In this document: in pieces, positions 34,325 to 52,967 of the stretch | Numbering within the stretch: the stretch's first letter is position 1 | How the letters are laid out: each line of letters opens with the position of its first letter | Source: Nephromyces sp. MM_2019 | Taxonomy: Eukaryota; Apicomplexa; Aconoidasida; Nephromycida | Length of the DNA: 64,000 bases | Direction: 5' to 3' | Assembly: GCA_015657535.1 (NCBI GenBank) | Contig: JADHZB010001798.1 | Span: 29,547 to 93,546 of the forward strand | The notes under the pieces: model-generated | The model's database searches: none | Told to the model about the DNA's origin: nothing | The model's input: the letters and a program-made list of their open reading frames with translations, nothing else | Made by a program: the position numbers and the translations under genes

Positions 34325-37228
34325 CTTGAAGAATAGTACCGTTGGAAATAGTTTTGAAGTAAAAAGTGATCTATGAAGATGAAAAAAGCGGAAACTAGGA
34401 AGGTAGTAGTCCCCAATAGAAAATCTAGAGAGCAAACCAGCAGATAGAGTAAAAGTTGCATCAAACAGGGTGAAGCTCGCTTTTCTCGAGAGTTGAAGGA
34501 GGCGTGAATAGAGGTATATTTTGCTTTCTCTGTTTAAAAAAGATAGCCGAGTATTAGGAAATGATGCAAAACGTCTCATAGCAGAATGGGAGCAATTCTA
34601 AGGGGTTAAATAGCCCAGTAAAAGAATACTAAGAAGGTCAATATACACCAAACCAGAATTCACGCATCAGGCTTCGATGATGTGAGATATCATCTATTAT
34701 TTGCGTTCCGTGAGAATTTAGGAAACAGCATGAAGACAATGCTAACAGTCGCTTTCTAGTACATCTTGGTCAGGCTTTTTTTGGAGCTGCGCGTAACTGG
34801 GTGGTCAGCCAAGGACTCGTGCTAGCCTCACCGCTGTTGAGTTTGATGGACTAGTTTCTCCCTCTTGAGAAAATTAAGGGTGGATGTGCTTGTTTTTTGC
34901 TTTTGTTGAGAGCATTGGCGATTATACTATGCATCTAATACTAATTCCGAGTATACAGGGAAAATTCATGGATTTTTGGTGAATGCCTGTACAGCAAAGT
35001 ATTGCCAATGATAACTTTGGTGAGGTTGCAGAATGCATGATCAAGGGTGAATTCAAGACGGGGATTCTCAACTAATCAAAGGGCCTCGTGAATAGTTGTA
35101 GCTCTTTTTGCTAGGGAAACGAAAATAAATTAATTGTTTACAACAAGTATTAGTAGTTTGATAACCTCTTTGTACTTCGGGGGAAAATGAGCAAAAACGC
35201 GAAGAGAGGATTGTGATATGCTAGTAACGAGCAGCGTTTTGTGGGACTTTTTGTTTCAGCTGTATCCATCTCTCTCGGAAGGGAAGCACTCTTTTTATTA
35301 GCGTAAAACAGGAAATCCCAAAGTGATTCGGCTATTTCTCCACATGAAGCTATTATTTTTTCGTGCAAAATGGTCACGAATGTTATCTTTAACATAGCAT
35401 GGTGCGTTTACTCTCGCAGGAAGGCTTCCCTCAATGACCACCAAAAACAGAGTAATTGCGTGAAAACTTTACGCCCAATCCTAGAAGGAAACCCAGGTAG
35501 ACACTAGATTTCACTTTTGAAAAAAAAAGTAAGCGAAAAAACAACCGGTGTGCACAAAAGTCCCACCTATAAACTACGGAAAAGCGGCCCAAAAAAATGC
35601 CGGCTTCCGACTTTCTGGGAATTACGAATTTTGCTGCATGTGAACGATTGTAAAGTTATAAATTATGATGAAATAAAAGCGTTCCGAGTAGCTTTGATTT
35701 TCTCCTACCTGGGAGTATTACGCACAGAGGGATAATTCTGCTGGTGCTATATCTGACAAGCTGCAAACTTTTTTTCATAGAAACTTAAAGCTCTGGCTAA
35801 CTCTTATTATATAGCAGCAGAATATTCCTGTTTCCAGGTATATCAAAGCTAGCTTTGTCGTCTTCAATTTCTAGCATCCTTAAAATTTTGTTCGCAGAAA
35901 TTTTCCTAGAGCTCATGTAGGCATGAAAACATTTAATTAACCTGAGACATCGTTAAGCATGAAACCTGCGTGCTTCGCGGCACCGTGAATCGGCCAAAAA
36001 GAAGAATTACGAGTTTCTCAAATCATAAATAAGCCCAATACAGCATAGCTAGTAAATTTTTCATTTTGCAAGAAAGATTGGCAGGGGCTAGTTTTAGTTT
36101 TACACTTCTTAAGCGCTAAGCAGTCTTACGCTCTTAATGGGTGCCCCCATTTCATAGTTGGGGTAAGCAAACCCCCACCAATTTCGCGAACCTGGAGGTT
36201 AACAGGGTACCTCAGGATGCGTCTTTGCCTGCAAAGTAGTTATATGGGGTAGTACAAGCAACAGCCTCAACAAAGCATTCATAAGAGAGCAGAGGCAAAT
36301 GCTTTCTACTATTAGCGACAGATTGAACACAAAACTACAGGTATCACATCCAGCCGCTGGAATCTCAACCAATCATAACTAGCATTACCGTACATTTGAA
36401 GTGACGAGCCCTGCTCACTACTAGAGAAAATGATATCTTTCGCTGAAGTACAATTTTTTATAGCAGGAAGAAAAGCGAGAAAAAATTTGGATATTAATTT
36501 AAGGCCGAACAAATTTTACTAGTGTACATAGAGTACTTCGTAGAAACTCTGCATGATGTTGGGGGCTATTGAAAAACAGATTCAGTTTAGCAGCCCGCAA
36601 AGCACAACGCTTTACACTCTTAATTTTTGCAACTTTACCCCTCCCTAGTGGGTCGTTGCACGCACTTGTCATCGGCTCTGCACAACCCCAACGCATCTTT
36701 GCATATGCTTACCCCCCGAGTTTGACTATTTGGATTTGGAGCCTCAGCAAGCAGGAGGTGCAACATCTAACGCACGCCCCGTGCCGGAGCCGGGAGAAGC
36801 CGTTTGAACAGTGTGCGGAGTGCTCGGAGCAGCGGCGACACCTCCGGCGGCGGATAGGTAGACATTCTCGCGGATCCCGGGCCTTGAGCGATGACTCCTC
36901 GGGCAACAAGTTCAACGGCTAAATGATGCCTTTTCCCTTCTGCGCCTCCCTCCAGGTGCGTATGGACGACACGGCGATTGCTCGGAACGCAGCGTTAACC
37001 GGTGAAGTGCAGATGCAGAAGAATTAATCTATCGGTTTTCTCTTGCTTTATAGTTCGCGTAGTGTCCCTCCTCGTTGGGCGCTTCAAGTGTACATACAGA
37101 CTGTATAAAAGCTTTAATAACGTGCAGATTTTATTGTGCTTCTTGCAACTGCTGAGACTTTGAAGTGCGTGGGTTAACAGTGTGCCATTTATTTTTACGA
37201 GCCTTATTGTAATTTTTATTGTTTCAAA
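34325..37228. other. Divergent intergenic region between tRNA synthetase and alpha-tubulin A
   Basis: Should carry the promoters and 5' UTRs of both neighbours. No core promoter motif is obvious. Most is AT-rich with only short frames. A distinctly GC-rich patch lies at about 36660-37020. Within it a + strand frame following CCCTCCAG at 36955 reads VRMDDTAIARNAALTGEV and stops near 37025, perhaps a stray exon with a hexapeptide-like pattern. Support is weak. Confidence 0.4.
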
Positions 37229-39411
<2,183 letters not shown>

Positions 39412-40434
39412 ATCATTACAATTTCTCAGACATTGCCTGGGATGTTAGATTTTATGTTTGCTCATAGGATAATCAGATGTCTGATAACTTGTTTTTTAAT
39501 ATTTATGCGATGTGTTGCACATAATTTACGTGCGTGTATTGTAGCATATTTTGCCATACTGTTATTTACCCTACGTGAATGTTAAGTTATTTTGCTTCTT
39601 ACGGCTAGTTGCAAATAGTGACTATCTAATGAAGTATGCAGCTTTCATGGAGAATAGATTCTGCCGGAAAAAAAGTCGGCGCCTCATGCTAGATTACAAC
39701 TAGCATGAATGCCACTGTAACTCAAGCTGGTTGAATTTTTAATTTTACAATATGTTGGCAGTGTGCCCTCTTTGCCTGGCTGTGTAATCAGCGGGAAGCT
39801 TTGTATTATGCTGATCATCTGAGCATTGACCTATGTGTAGTACTACACAATTTTTTATGATCTGGCTAAAGGTGCACGCAGTTTGAATGTCACGATGTGG
39901 GCGGGAGATTAAAGTCATCTCACTCAATTGAGGGAGGGGTTATTTTGTATTTGAATTCAAGCGTAAAGCAGAAATATTTAAACCATTGCATATAGTAGCG
40001 CGATGTCATGTCCCGGATGTATCGATATTTTTGTTTCCTTAGCTTAGTTTGTAAATTCTATGATGTATATCGGGTTAAGTTTTTTACGAAATGGAATTTT
40101 TCTCAGAGGTGCCAGCTGGGCCTGCACCTTCTGCATTCGATTTTTTACGAATGTAGCTGCCCATTTTGTGATAGTGGGATCATCGCGAGTAGGTGGCGAC
40201 TCGTTGCCGGATTTTGCAGTTGGTTACGAAGCGAGTTTTATTCAGTAAGCACGCCAGTGAGGTTCCTCATCAGAGGCTCAGGCTCACCGCTGCAGCTTTC
40301 ATGTAGAGCTTACTGCCTGGATGTATGAGGTCATTGAGGTGGTGAGGCATATTTCTGTTCCGGGTGTTCTTGAGACATTAGCTTCATATCCTCTGCAGTG
40401 ATGGTTATGTCGGTCCGGTGCTTGAATTATTGCT
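39412..40434. other. Convergent spacer between the two alpha-tubulin genes
   Basis: About 1 kb holding the 3' UTRs of both genes. No gene was recognised. AT-rich with no long repeat seen. Confidence 0.5.
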
Positions 40435-43205
<2,771 letters not shown>

Positions 43206-45968
43206 TTTTGGGGTTAGGTTTTACTTTTTTGAATCATTCACCGGATCTAAAAATTATTTAGCTGTTTAGGCTTAGGCTGAAGGAAAGAATTGGAGGCATA
43301 TTAAATAAAATGAGGGATAGAGTCTTCGTAAGTTTGAAGCACTTTTCTTATATGCACGTAAGAATTGTGTGCGGCCCTATTAGTTCAGGTTGAAAAAAAT
43401 AGCGCCGTATCCACTAGAGCATTATTTTACAGACAGCTGATGAGATCGTAGGATACATATAGTTATTCTTTTTCAATGAGGTTATAGTTTTATAGATTAA
43501 CCGCTAGTAAGTAATCCACGCATCAGCTGAAACCAGCAGTATCAGTACCTAAAATGTAGAAATATCCTATCTGGTCAAGAAAAACGTCCAATGAGGAGGA
43601 ACGGTTTCTTGATTTTTAAAAGGTTATCGAGCTGCAGTACCGCCGCTAGAAATTCTGTAAATTATAAAATGTTACTGGGTTATACTTGACCACAAGAGGA
43701 ACTCCACTAAGCCTTGCGTGTCCAATTCTCATAGATGACACGTGGGCACTCGCACACTCATCTCATGGTTACCGAGAGATACCATTTTGCTGTTGCAGCT
43801 GCTTGCGTACTTGATTATTTGCCGCGGGTAGTATTTAGCTAACTCGGTGAGCAGTGAGGACGCGGGGAAAGGAGACATCAGTTGTGGTGGTACTAGGCCG
43901 ATCAGGTGAGCTCTGTAGGATCTGATCTAAGTTGCCAGCGAACTGTCTGCAGCGCCTCAAAGAAATGGGAAAGATTCCTGCACACGCGGAAATGACGTAA
44001 GACAGGTAGCAGGAGGGTCACTACTCCGTTTATGGGCTGCTATATATTGTAAATGAAAATTGAGCAAGCACCTAGGTTAAGACTTTACGGAGCAAGATTA
44101 AAATTTTGTAGCAGTGAATTACAGACTTTCGCGTGCGTGCTGCAAGTATAGGAAGAACATTCATACTAGCAGGATGAAGGTGAAAGCATGCGGCTGTGCG
44201 GTGGTATTAGAAGAATTTAGTCGATATTAAGCACAACCTGAGTGTTAAGCTCGCCATATCTGCCTTCACAGCAGACCTAACCTTTGCACAAGAATGAAAA
44301 ACGAGACAGTAGTTTAAATAATCTTACGGGGATATCTTCAGTGATTCTCAAATTAACTTTCTGCCGCAACTAGAACACATTGTATATACTGAGTAGCACA
44401 GTGTGCGTGCTGCTTTTGCTGTGCGGTCAACGGCTTGCTTGGAGCATCCTCGGGAAGCATCTGGAATTTTTGAGCACAAGGTTGAGCAATGCTTTAAAAG
44501 GTTCCTTTGTGGGTACAAGAAATACCGCTGATTCAGCCGCATCCGCACATTACACATTTTTCACTAATTTTTTTGCCTGCCACAATCATTCAACCTACCA
44601 TTCTTTCTTTCCGGTAACTCCCAATCTACTACATCAGGGGCTGTTGGCGCAGTTATCTATACAAATTAGGAAGGCCCCGTAGCAGTCACTTACCTCAGAA
44701 TTATAATTGGGTAAGTGGGTAGCTAGCAGCGATCTTACCTGAGAATCATAGACTGCCAGTCTGGTATGCTCCAGAAGATGCAAATTTTGTTACCACTTAT
44801 TTAAGATAATGTAAGTATCGGATCCTTCTTTCTAGCAACGATTGTTAGAACTAAAAGCTATATATGCCGAGAACTAAATCTAGTGTCAAGAATTGATTCT
44901 CCTTTTACAAAACGATGGCTAAATATACAAGCTATTTTCGCCGAGGAAGTTTACTGTGACGCAGCATATCCAGACAATCAAATCGCACTAGCAGACCCCT
45001 GCAAATACTTTAGTATCTTTCGACCAGCTGAGTACCTTGGATGTCGCTAAGGCACTAAGACCAGTAGGAAGCTTTGAAATGTTTTTTCACACGTTACACA
45101 TTTTTGAAAAAAAAGCATTAGTCACTCCATATGCCACTTTTTTTTGTTTTGCATGTATTTTGCACGCAAGGTATGATGAGTACTTGGCATCAACGTTTTC
45201 AGGCATGGCCCTATCGGATAATACTTTGCGCTCTGTGAACCGCCAAGTGCATCACGTCATACGCGTTAACTTATTTTTCCTCTTTTCAGATTATTATCTC
45301 AAGTAACCCCTAGAGAATAGACGTATTGGATATTAGTATATATTCAGATAAAAAACTAAAAGTGCAAACATTGAAATTCTTAACAAAACGAACAATTAAA
45401 AGGATCAAATCGTAAGATCTATTATAATAAAACTGGATAAAAATGCTACGAAATTTTCTTTTGTAATACCCCAAACTTCATTCCGAAGTGTTTCATAGCA
45501 CGAATAAAGTACGGATTTCAGGAAGATCTTACGCTAAGATTGCAACCGGCTACTTTAAAGTAATATAATGTGGTTGCAGCTTAGGTGACTAGCAAATTAG
45601 AAACCTGTCATAAGCTTCAATGCTTAGCACAAAACTCTTTTAAAGCTAAAAATAGGGGGTTGATTATCTCAGTAAGGCTTCTCTGCATAAACCAGCCCGT
45701 TAGCTCAGTATTCAGCTGTAATCAAAGGTGCTGAACATGAGATTGGTTTGAATAGTATTTCTAACGTTAGGCTCAGCTCCTGCTGTACGATTCATTTAAA
45801 AAGCCACTCTTCAAGCAGCTAGTAGAAATAGAACACCTTCATATACAGCATTAATATTAAGGGTTGTTCAAGCGAATGAGATTCAAGAATAAAGTGAATA
45901 TAAATCCTTTTAGCTCAGGAGCTGCTAATTAAATGATGCAACCTTCAAGTCTGCTATAGAGAAAGCAG
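43206..45968. other. Intergenic region, nothing recognised
   Basis: Lies upstream of alpha-tubulin B and downstream of the AP-5 mu gene (both minus strand). It should contain the tubulin promoter. A short + frame at 45037-45306 has no homology I recognise. No RNA gene was recognised. Confidence 0.45.
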
Positions 45969-48900
45969 CTATATTGAACGGCTCCATAATCTGTATTTTC
46001 CAGATAACACATCTTTCTGTACACGTATATACAACTTGTCTACCGTGTTGCCGGTGGATGATACTTTTATACTTTCTTCATCTATTTCTGCCCCAGATAG
46101 AGTTGAATTTGAGGTGCAAAAATATACTTCAGCCGGAATTCTAGTATTTTCTGCATCAGACAGTGACGCTTGGTCAGCTGAATCCGAGGACAAGCTGGTT
46201 CCTGTACGAAAAGATAATCAAGGTCACGCTTAACAACGAGGAAAATATTTCAGAAAGCATGCTTTAACACAGATGCTCAAGCTTGCACATACTCGCATTC
46301 CCTTAAACCAACAGCAAATCATCCCGCTAAAAATTGAGATGCAGTAGAAAGTTTATTATAGTGCATAATCTGTAGTGCTTGAATTATCTAAATTTAGTGT
46401 GGTCAAAAAAGAGCTTGCCTTTTCTCCATATGCTACTCGTTATAAATTCTGGAATTCGCTGAGAAGAGGAGAGTAAAAAAGAAAAAGCGAAACTGTTACC
46501 AAGAAATGAAGAAATAAAAAAAAAAACCAGAAAAATAGAGAAAAGTGAAATTGAAACTTTGAATTCATGTGAACTATAGGAAACTTTATTTACCAAAAAT
46601 TGTATCGAAAAAAAGTATCAAAATTTCCTTGTCATCACGCTCAAAGATGACTATGAAGCTATACCAGCATTAGGAAAAAAGTTCCCTAAGTGGTTTTTTC
46701 TTGCTTACTTTAAAATTTATCCTTCCTGACAAGAATGCTTTGAAGGCATCATTGGAGTTTCCCTCTAAAACAAAATTATCGGTTTAAAATTTTCATGAAT
46801 ATTAGTTGTGGAAAGCATTACAGTCCATCGTAGCAAGAAAAAAACTGCATTTTCGATTAACTCAAATTTGACTGTTTGAAGTTTAGGAATGAAATGGCAG
46901 TAAGCACATACTTTGAAAAAGCTGGGTCGGGATTATTTTTCTTGGAAGTGTCCAAATTAGAGCTGCTTTTTTCTCATCTTGCGTGATAGTCCCCTGAATA
47001 AATATGATTTCAAAATATCCATTCCAGTATGCCAAACGTACATATGAACCAATAAAAAAGGGGTTTTCATTTGAACGAATTTTTTTAGAAAAAATTCTGC
47101 TCCATATTTTATTTTGGAGAAGTAGTGAAGTATATCGGATAATCAAAACATTTTAAAAGGCTAGGTGTCAAAAAAAAACTATGATAACCAATTTATCACC
47201 CCAAGTCTACCTGTGAGCACTTAACATTTTTTTCCAAAAGATTTCTTCCCTCATCATCACCGAATGGAAGCCTTACGGCTAACTTTGTCAATCCTGGGGC
47301 CACTGCTGGGTGAATCAGGATTTCCAACTTTATCTCGATAGCTGAAAGGCTATTGATATTTAAATAATAAACCCCTGCGGCAATTCGGTGCATGAAGCAA
47401 TTTGTATCCAATGTGAAGGAAACGAACAAAATGTGTCTTTTTATTGATCTTTAAAAAACTTACAACCCAAAAAAGAGTTTGTTTGCAGACAATAGAAATA
47501 TATGGAAGATCAAAGTACGGATCAAGCGAAGCAAAAATTGGTAATCAAATTTTTTTTCTAGCTGCATCTACATACCCGGAAGTTCATTTGCCTTTCTCTA
47601 CCATCTTATTAATTATATTATATCGAAAAGCTATAAATTAAAAACTTCGCAAGACATAGGGAAATTATTCATGTTGAAGTACTTTACCTGTCACAGGCAT
47701 GAATGGTAATGAGAAAAAAGAGTATTTCACCAAGCAAAATGGTAAGCTTGGAATGTTGCAAGATACAAGATATTTCGCCTTTGAAGAAACCGAGGGGATT
47801 GGGTCCTGGAGCCTATAAGTAAATTATAAAATAATCGAGTAAAGCAGCCCATAAAATTCCCTACAGCATGTCAAGCACCAGGTTTTACTACCTATTAGAT
47901 AGTCTTGCAGAAGGATGCGCAGAGATATCTGTCTGGATACTATCATCTGTATATATCTTGAATGGTACAAGGATAGCAGAAGCGCTCTCAATGCCGCTGA
48001 AGCAGTAAATATTTCCCTGCGTTTTCAAGAAAAATAGGGTATTCAGCTTAAAAGTAGTTATTATGAGGCCAGGGTAAGTAAAGCATTTGGCTCCAAAATA
48101 TGGCTTTTTCGTCTTCTATACCAAGTATGTTCAGATATGCAAAACCTGAAAGGCTTCAGCTCACACTTGAGTTAAAGAAAGTAGTAATACCTGGATATCT
48201 GATTTTCTTCAAGAATGATGAACTACCAAAATTGCTTTAGCTAATAGCATTCAACTATGATTAAATGGCTTTCATCCTGTCTAAAAGCTCCATAACGGCC
48301 TATTGGCTTGCATTCTAATGAGCTGATTTAAGAAAGCACACTAGAAGCAGTGAAAACTTTGACTGGTAATTGCGTTTATAGCAGTATCGAAAGCGACACA
48401 GTAAAATTTACATATCATAATGGCGAGGATGATATCCAATAACTACAGTAAAACTGGATAATATGCCATAATCAGAGCATTATCTCTATGCTATGGTACG
48501 ATTAAACTTTTGAAACTGAATTTATTTTTGACTGGTAAAGCATAATTGAACTTTGGACCAGCACGAGAAGATGGAAGAATTACGGGCTGCAAGCATTTTT
48601 ATGAAAAGCAAGAAATATTAAAAGCCTAGTTGGCTGCCTAACAAAAGCCAAGGCAAAAAAATATCTACTCCATATCAAAATTGTCAAAAAAACAGATAAA
48701 GCTGACCTGCAAAAACACTTCTTCCGGCGTTCCATCTCCATAGGAGGAGTAATGCAGACTTTCTACTATGTTCAAATATAGAGAACTGCTGCTCTTATTC
48801 CTAAGGCAAAAAATTTCGCAAAAATTGCTTTCGTAGAGGGAGAGCGAATTGCATGGAAAAAGCTTCATACAAACTGTCTGTATAGCGTAGATAAGAGGAT

Positions 48901-51900
48901 TTCCTTACAATAATATTAGCACAGTAAAAGTCCATCAAACAGAGATGTGACCTGCTTTCTCTGAACCAGAGATATAAAGCTCTGAATAAATAAACACGCT
49001 AATACTGGTGGCTGCTAGTCATGGTTGATTGTGATACCAATAGCAACTATTTTCTTTAGTAATCAGCGTAAAAAAATAATAAAATGCTCCTCACCTTTTT
49101 TTTTGCAATAATTACTAATCGCAGGGAGGTACGCAACAAATTAAAAAAGCTTTTAAGACTCGCATATAGCTGTCAAAATTTTAAAAACACTGTCGTGCTA
49201 CTTTAGTCAAATTTAGAAAAAATATTCGTAACTAGCAGATTAAATGGCCTGCCAAAACTTGAGGGAATTAAACTGCTTTGATGATCAAAAAATGAATAAC
49301 AGAGCTGCTCAAAAGTGGCTGAAGTACTCGCAGCCTATGCAGTGCATCAGGAAATGCACTATATTCATTTTACCTCTACCAAGATAAACTTGTGCTTTAA
49401 TGCAGATTTTCGAGAAAAGAAGCACGATGTGCTACAGCATTGGTGCGAATAAGACCAAAATCTTCTAGAAATTCAAAAATTGTACTTAGGCGTGCTCAGC
49501 ATAAAATTTCTGTGTGCTAATTCCATGAAGATTATACATTCTAAGCAAGAAATGTGCAAAAAAAACATTAAATAGCCTTTATAAAACGGAAAAAAGTAGC
49601 ATTAAAACTGAAAGGCTCGTCATATGTTTTCGTGGACTTGGGATTCCGTAGTTGACACATTTCCCCCACAGAAATTAAGTTTATTCTTCACGCAGTAACT
49701 CATAATATTATTATTTTCTTCCTTTATCTAAGAGCATTTACTATTATACTCCCAACTATAGTATCAAACACTTCAGAATCTTCTATTTAATACAAAAAAA
49801 TTGAAAATTCTACGGTTTTATGAAACGAAGTAATCCTCCAATAAATGTTTTTTCACGTGCCTTTTTTCTTGGCCGATCAATGAAGCATCTTTACCCTCTC
49901 TTTGGGATGTGATGTCACAGCTATCATCCATTTCGGTGCTAATTATACTTCCACGGCCAGCATCATCAAAGCGCCTCATTGCTTCACATCCCCAGCTGCT
50001 CTCAAAATTCCTGCATTCTTTGTATGCTAATCGGTTATAAAATTTAAAGATTTGCGCCATGAACGCTTCTTTAATGGGAAGAACAGGTTCATATAGGGAG
50101 AGCCCTTTGAGAGGAGGGTTTTTCTCTGAATTTAGCTCAGAGCTATCTCCTTCATGCTTACTTTCCAAAGAAAATGTTTTTTTCGGGGATGATAAGTGGG
50201 CATCAAGAATGCTTAAAAATTCACAAGGCGAATCAGCGATCTTAGGAGGTTCTAGCGGTTCAATTATCCTTTGCTCCTCTTGAGCTAAATTGTATTTGAG
50301 TGGGTAATTAATGTCGTGAGAAACATTGCTTTCTAAAGCTTTCGCAGCAGCATAGGAAGACTGAATAGCTGAATTTACTGTAACCGGTTCTTTAAGGTCA
50401 AAATGATGAATCTCACCGGCCTTTTCTTGATCTGAGATTGATACTAACTGCTTTTCCACTTCAGAAGAAGAAATATCTTTGCGCACATAATCTGATATCC
50501 TGTCCCAAGTTGATAATATCTCTTGAATCCCCAGAAAACTCTCCTTCGGATAACCTTCAAGGGTTTCTGAACTATGTTCGTCATCGCTAGAATCTGAATC
50601 TGTTACCTGAAGAAACATTGAAAAATGCTTGCCAGGAGCTTTATAGGCAGATGAAATTGCAACACCTCATCCATTGTCTGCCATTTATACAGGTTTATGC
50701 TCGTGGAGCATCAAGTATTAGAGAGAAGGCTATACAGCAAAGAAGCATAGAACTTACAATACTCACCAACTTAAAAAAATAAAAATTCCACAAAGGTTAT
50801 GAGACACTCAAAACAATTTAAACAAAAACTAGGCAAAAGCTCAACGTCTGATTCTTACCGAAGAAAAGCAGTAATCGCCAGACTGAGTTTTTAATGAGTG
50901 TTGAAATGCTAATATGCTACTTTTATCCGTAATAATTGGTCGACCAAAAGGCATAGCAAACCTTAAATATACGTGCATTTCCCTCAAGCATACTGCATCA
51001 CTGTGTATCAACATGAAAGCCTTAAGTTGAGCGTAAATCTCACGCAATAACTCAAACGCAGCTGTAAACTCAGGATGATAAAAAGCTTCTTCATCTTCAA
51101 TTTTTCCTTTGCTGTGACCACTTTCAATAAGCGATTCACATGAAAGGGATTTCCCTAGCAGTATTGATAATAAGCAGAAATCATTTTCTACTAGGTAGAT
51201 AACAGGATAAAGGCAGTGAAAATTCCCTTCGGAAATCTTGAGATTCTCAGCAGGGCATGAAAAATCAGCGTGGCTTTTCTCTTGCTCTTCATAAAGCCTA
51301 CAGAAAAAAACGGGGAAAAAGTATCTCCAAAATAAATGATAAGGAAGCAGTGCTGAGCTATATTAAACTTGATATTTACATCTAGAAATAATTGAAGCAT
51401 AGTAATACCCTCTTTTCATAGTATTTTCCATCTTTTTCTCAGAATGCTTGTTGCTTGATCATATTTTGCTACTTTTTTGAAATTGGGAACAAAGCTTACC
51501 TAAGTTCCTGTGGATATTCCTCCTTATTCTTGTTAAATTGATCTTGGATGTATGAGGTTTTCTAAAAGCGAAAAAAGCGAAAAAGTCGCCTCCGATGTTT
51601 TTCTAACCCAAACCTAATTACTACGCGAATAACACTAAAAACAAGCAGTGCATAGCGTGAGGCAAATTTCGAATAAAAACTTTCTCTTCCATATTGGGCA
51701 AGACGTTGTAAGCCAAGAGAATCATGTGTGGATGGAAAGTTTTTCAGCTCCATCTGGGATTACCCAAGACTCTAATCAATTTACTCGCGCATTCTTCCAT
51801 TTGGAGGGAAGCACAATTACATTGATTTTTTCTCCAAAAAGAGCACTGTGAAATAATTAACGAATGCTGGTTTAGCGGATAATTTTTTCTAGTCCCATAT

Positions 51901-52967
51901 TTTTGGTTACAAGCATTCTAAAGAGGTTATATACTGCTTTGGTGACACCCTTCCAAAGTTCTTTCGTGCATATTCACTTTTTTTTTCCACAAAATCGGCT
52001 TTTTTATGTACAAGAGAATGGGGATAATCCTCTCTTGTTTCCATGCTTTATCAGTCTATAAAAGAGTACATGCCAGCATGGCACGCTTTACGTTGGAAAG
52101 ACTGCATCGCTTCCTAAGCCAGGAACTTATTCGTATAATCAGCTGAACCTGGTACAAATATTTCGTATCAGCTAAAAATCTTTTTTAAGTGGGCGCGTCT
52201 TGATAACTATGCGTTATATACAAGCAAAGACACTTGGCAACCTGCGTTTACCTCTGTGCTTCGCTAAATTATCATAAAATCATTGTGTCTCCGGGTTTTA
52301 TACCTGACCTCAGCAAGGGTATCTACATGTTAATAAATTTATACATGTTTATATAACTAAAAAAATATGGTGATAAGTTTGGGGAACTTTCTCCTACAAG
52401 AATATTTAGAATAGCTTACCTCTGGTACCTGCAGTGCTAAAATAGGATAGTAACCGGCAGATACTTGATTGAAATTCCAAAGGCCTTTTTTATCATGCGG
52501 GCTCGAGAAATTCCCAGTGGGGCTTGCATCCTGGACTGCATCTTCATCTTGTACGTTGGACTCAAAGGCTTTTGATAGTAACTGGGCTATGACCAACTTT
52601 AGTATCTCATCCTCAGAAGGAATAGGAACATATTTTTTTCCCTGCAAAAGTGCACAAAGTATTGTGAGCGAGTGACTGGGATTTTTTCTGTTGGACAAGA
52701 GGTCGTCCACATGGACAGAAACTATCGGGACTAGCCCGTTGCACGCAACTACAGAAGTGGGATCACTGATGAATGTCTAGTTAGTACTGACTACATTTTT
52801 TCCTTAAAAATTGTTTTTACAAGCTTTTTGCCTGTAATTTTGGAGACCTGTATAATCCGGCAGCGTTGCTCCACCGTGGGGTAGCGCTTGGAGAGAAAAA
52901 TTGACCAGTCACCCGTCTCTCCATCGTCGATTTTATGAAAAATCCAGAGGGACCTCAGCGCTAGCAT
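45969..52967 (-). CDS. AP-5 complex mu subunit (AP5M1-like)
   Basis: Medium subunit of the AP-5 adaptor, which in other eukaryotes acts at late endosomes with SPG11/SPG15. Minus-strand exons: 52967-52848, 52641-52420, 51561-51500, 51297-50859, 50606 to about 49820 (end uncertain), 48800-48707, 48016-47892, 47812-47688, 47374-47211, 46993-46912, 46764-46709, 46458-46419, 46201-45969. The start MLALRSLWIF, then SKRYPTVEQRCRIIQ and GKKYVPIPSED, match the AP5M1 N-terminus (RYPTVEKRA, YVPVPED). CLYPVIYLVENDFCLLSILL parallels its LWPVVAFLKND region and MPFGRP its PFG motif. The mu homology domain follows: SLYLNIVESLHY, TDISAHPSA, EIKLEILIHPAV, KKAALIW, and the ending KYRLWSRSI like YYIW. A poorly conserved acidic/Ser-rich insert of about 250 residues fills exon 5. 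The protein is about 830 residues versus about 490 in human. The 40-nt exon 46458-46419 ends at a GC donor. A small exon between 49820 and 48800 may be missing. Confidence 0.85.

Noticed and set aside
52660..52780. Extra frame FISDPTSVVACNGL upstream of AP-5 mu exon 2
   Set aside because: Exon 1 (ending 52848) joins exon 2 (from 52641) in phase and matches AP5M1 directly, so this stretch is intron.
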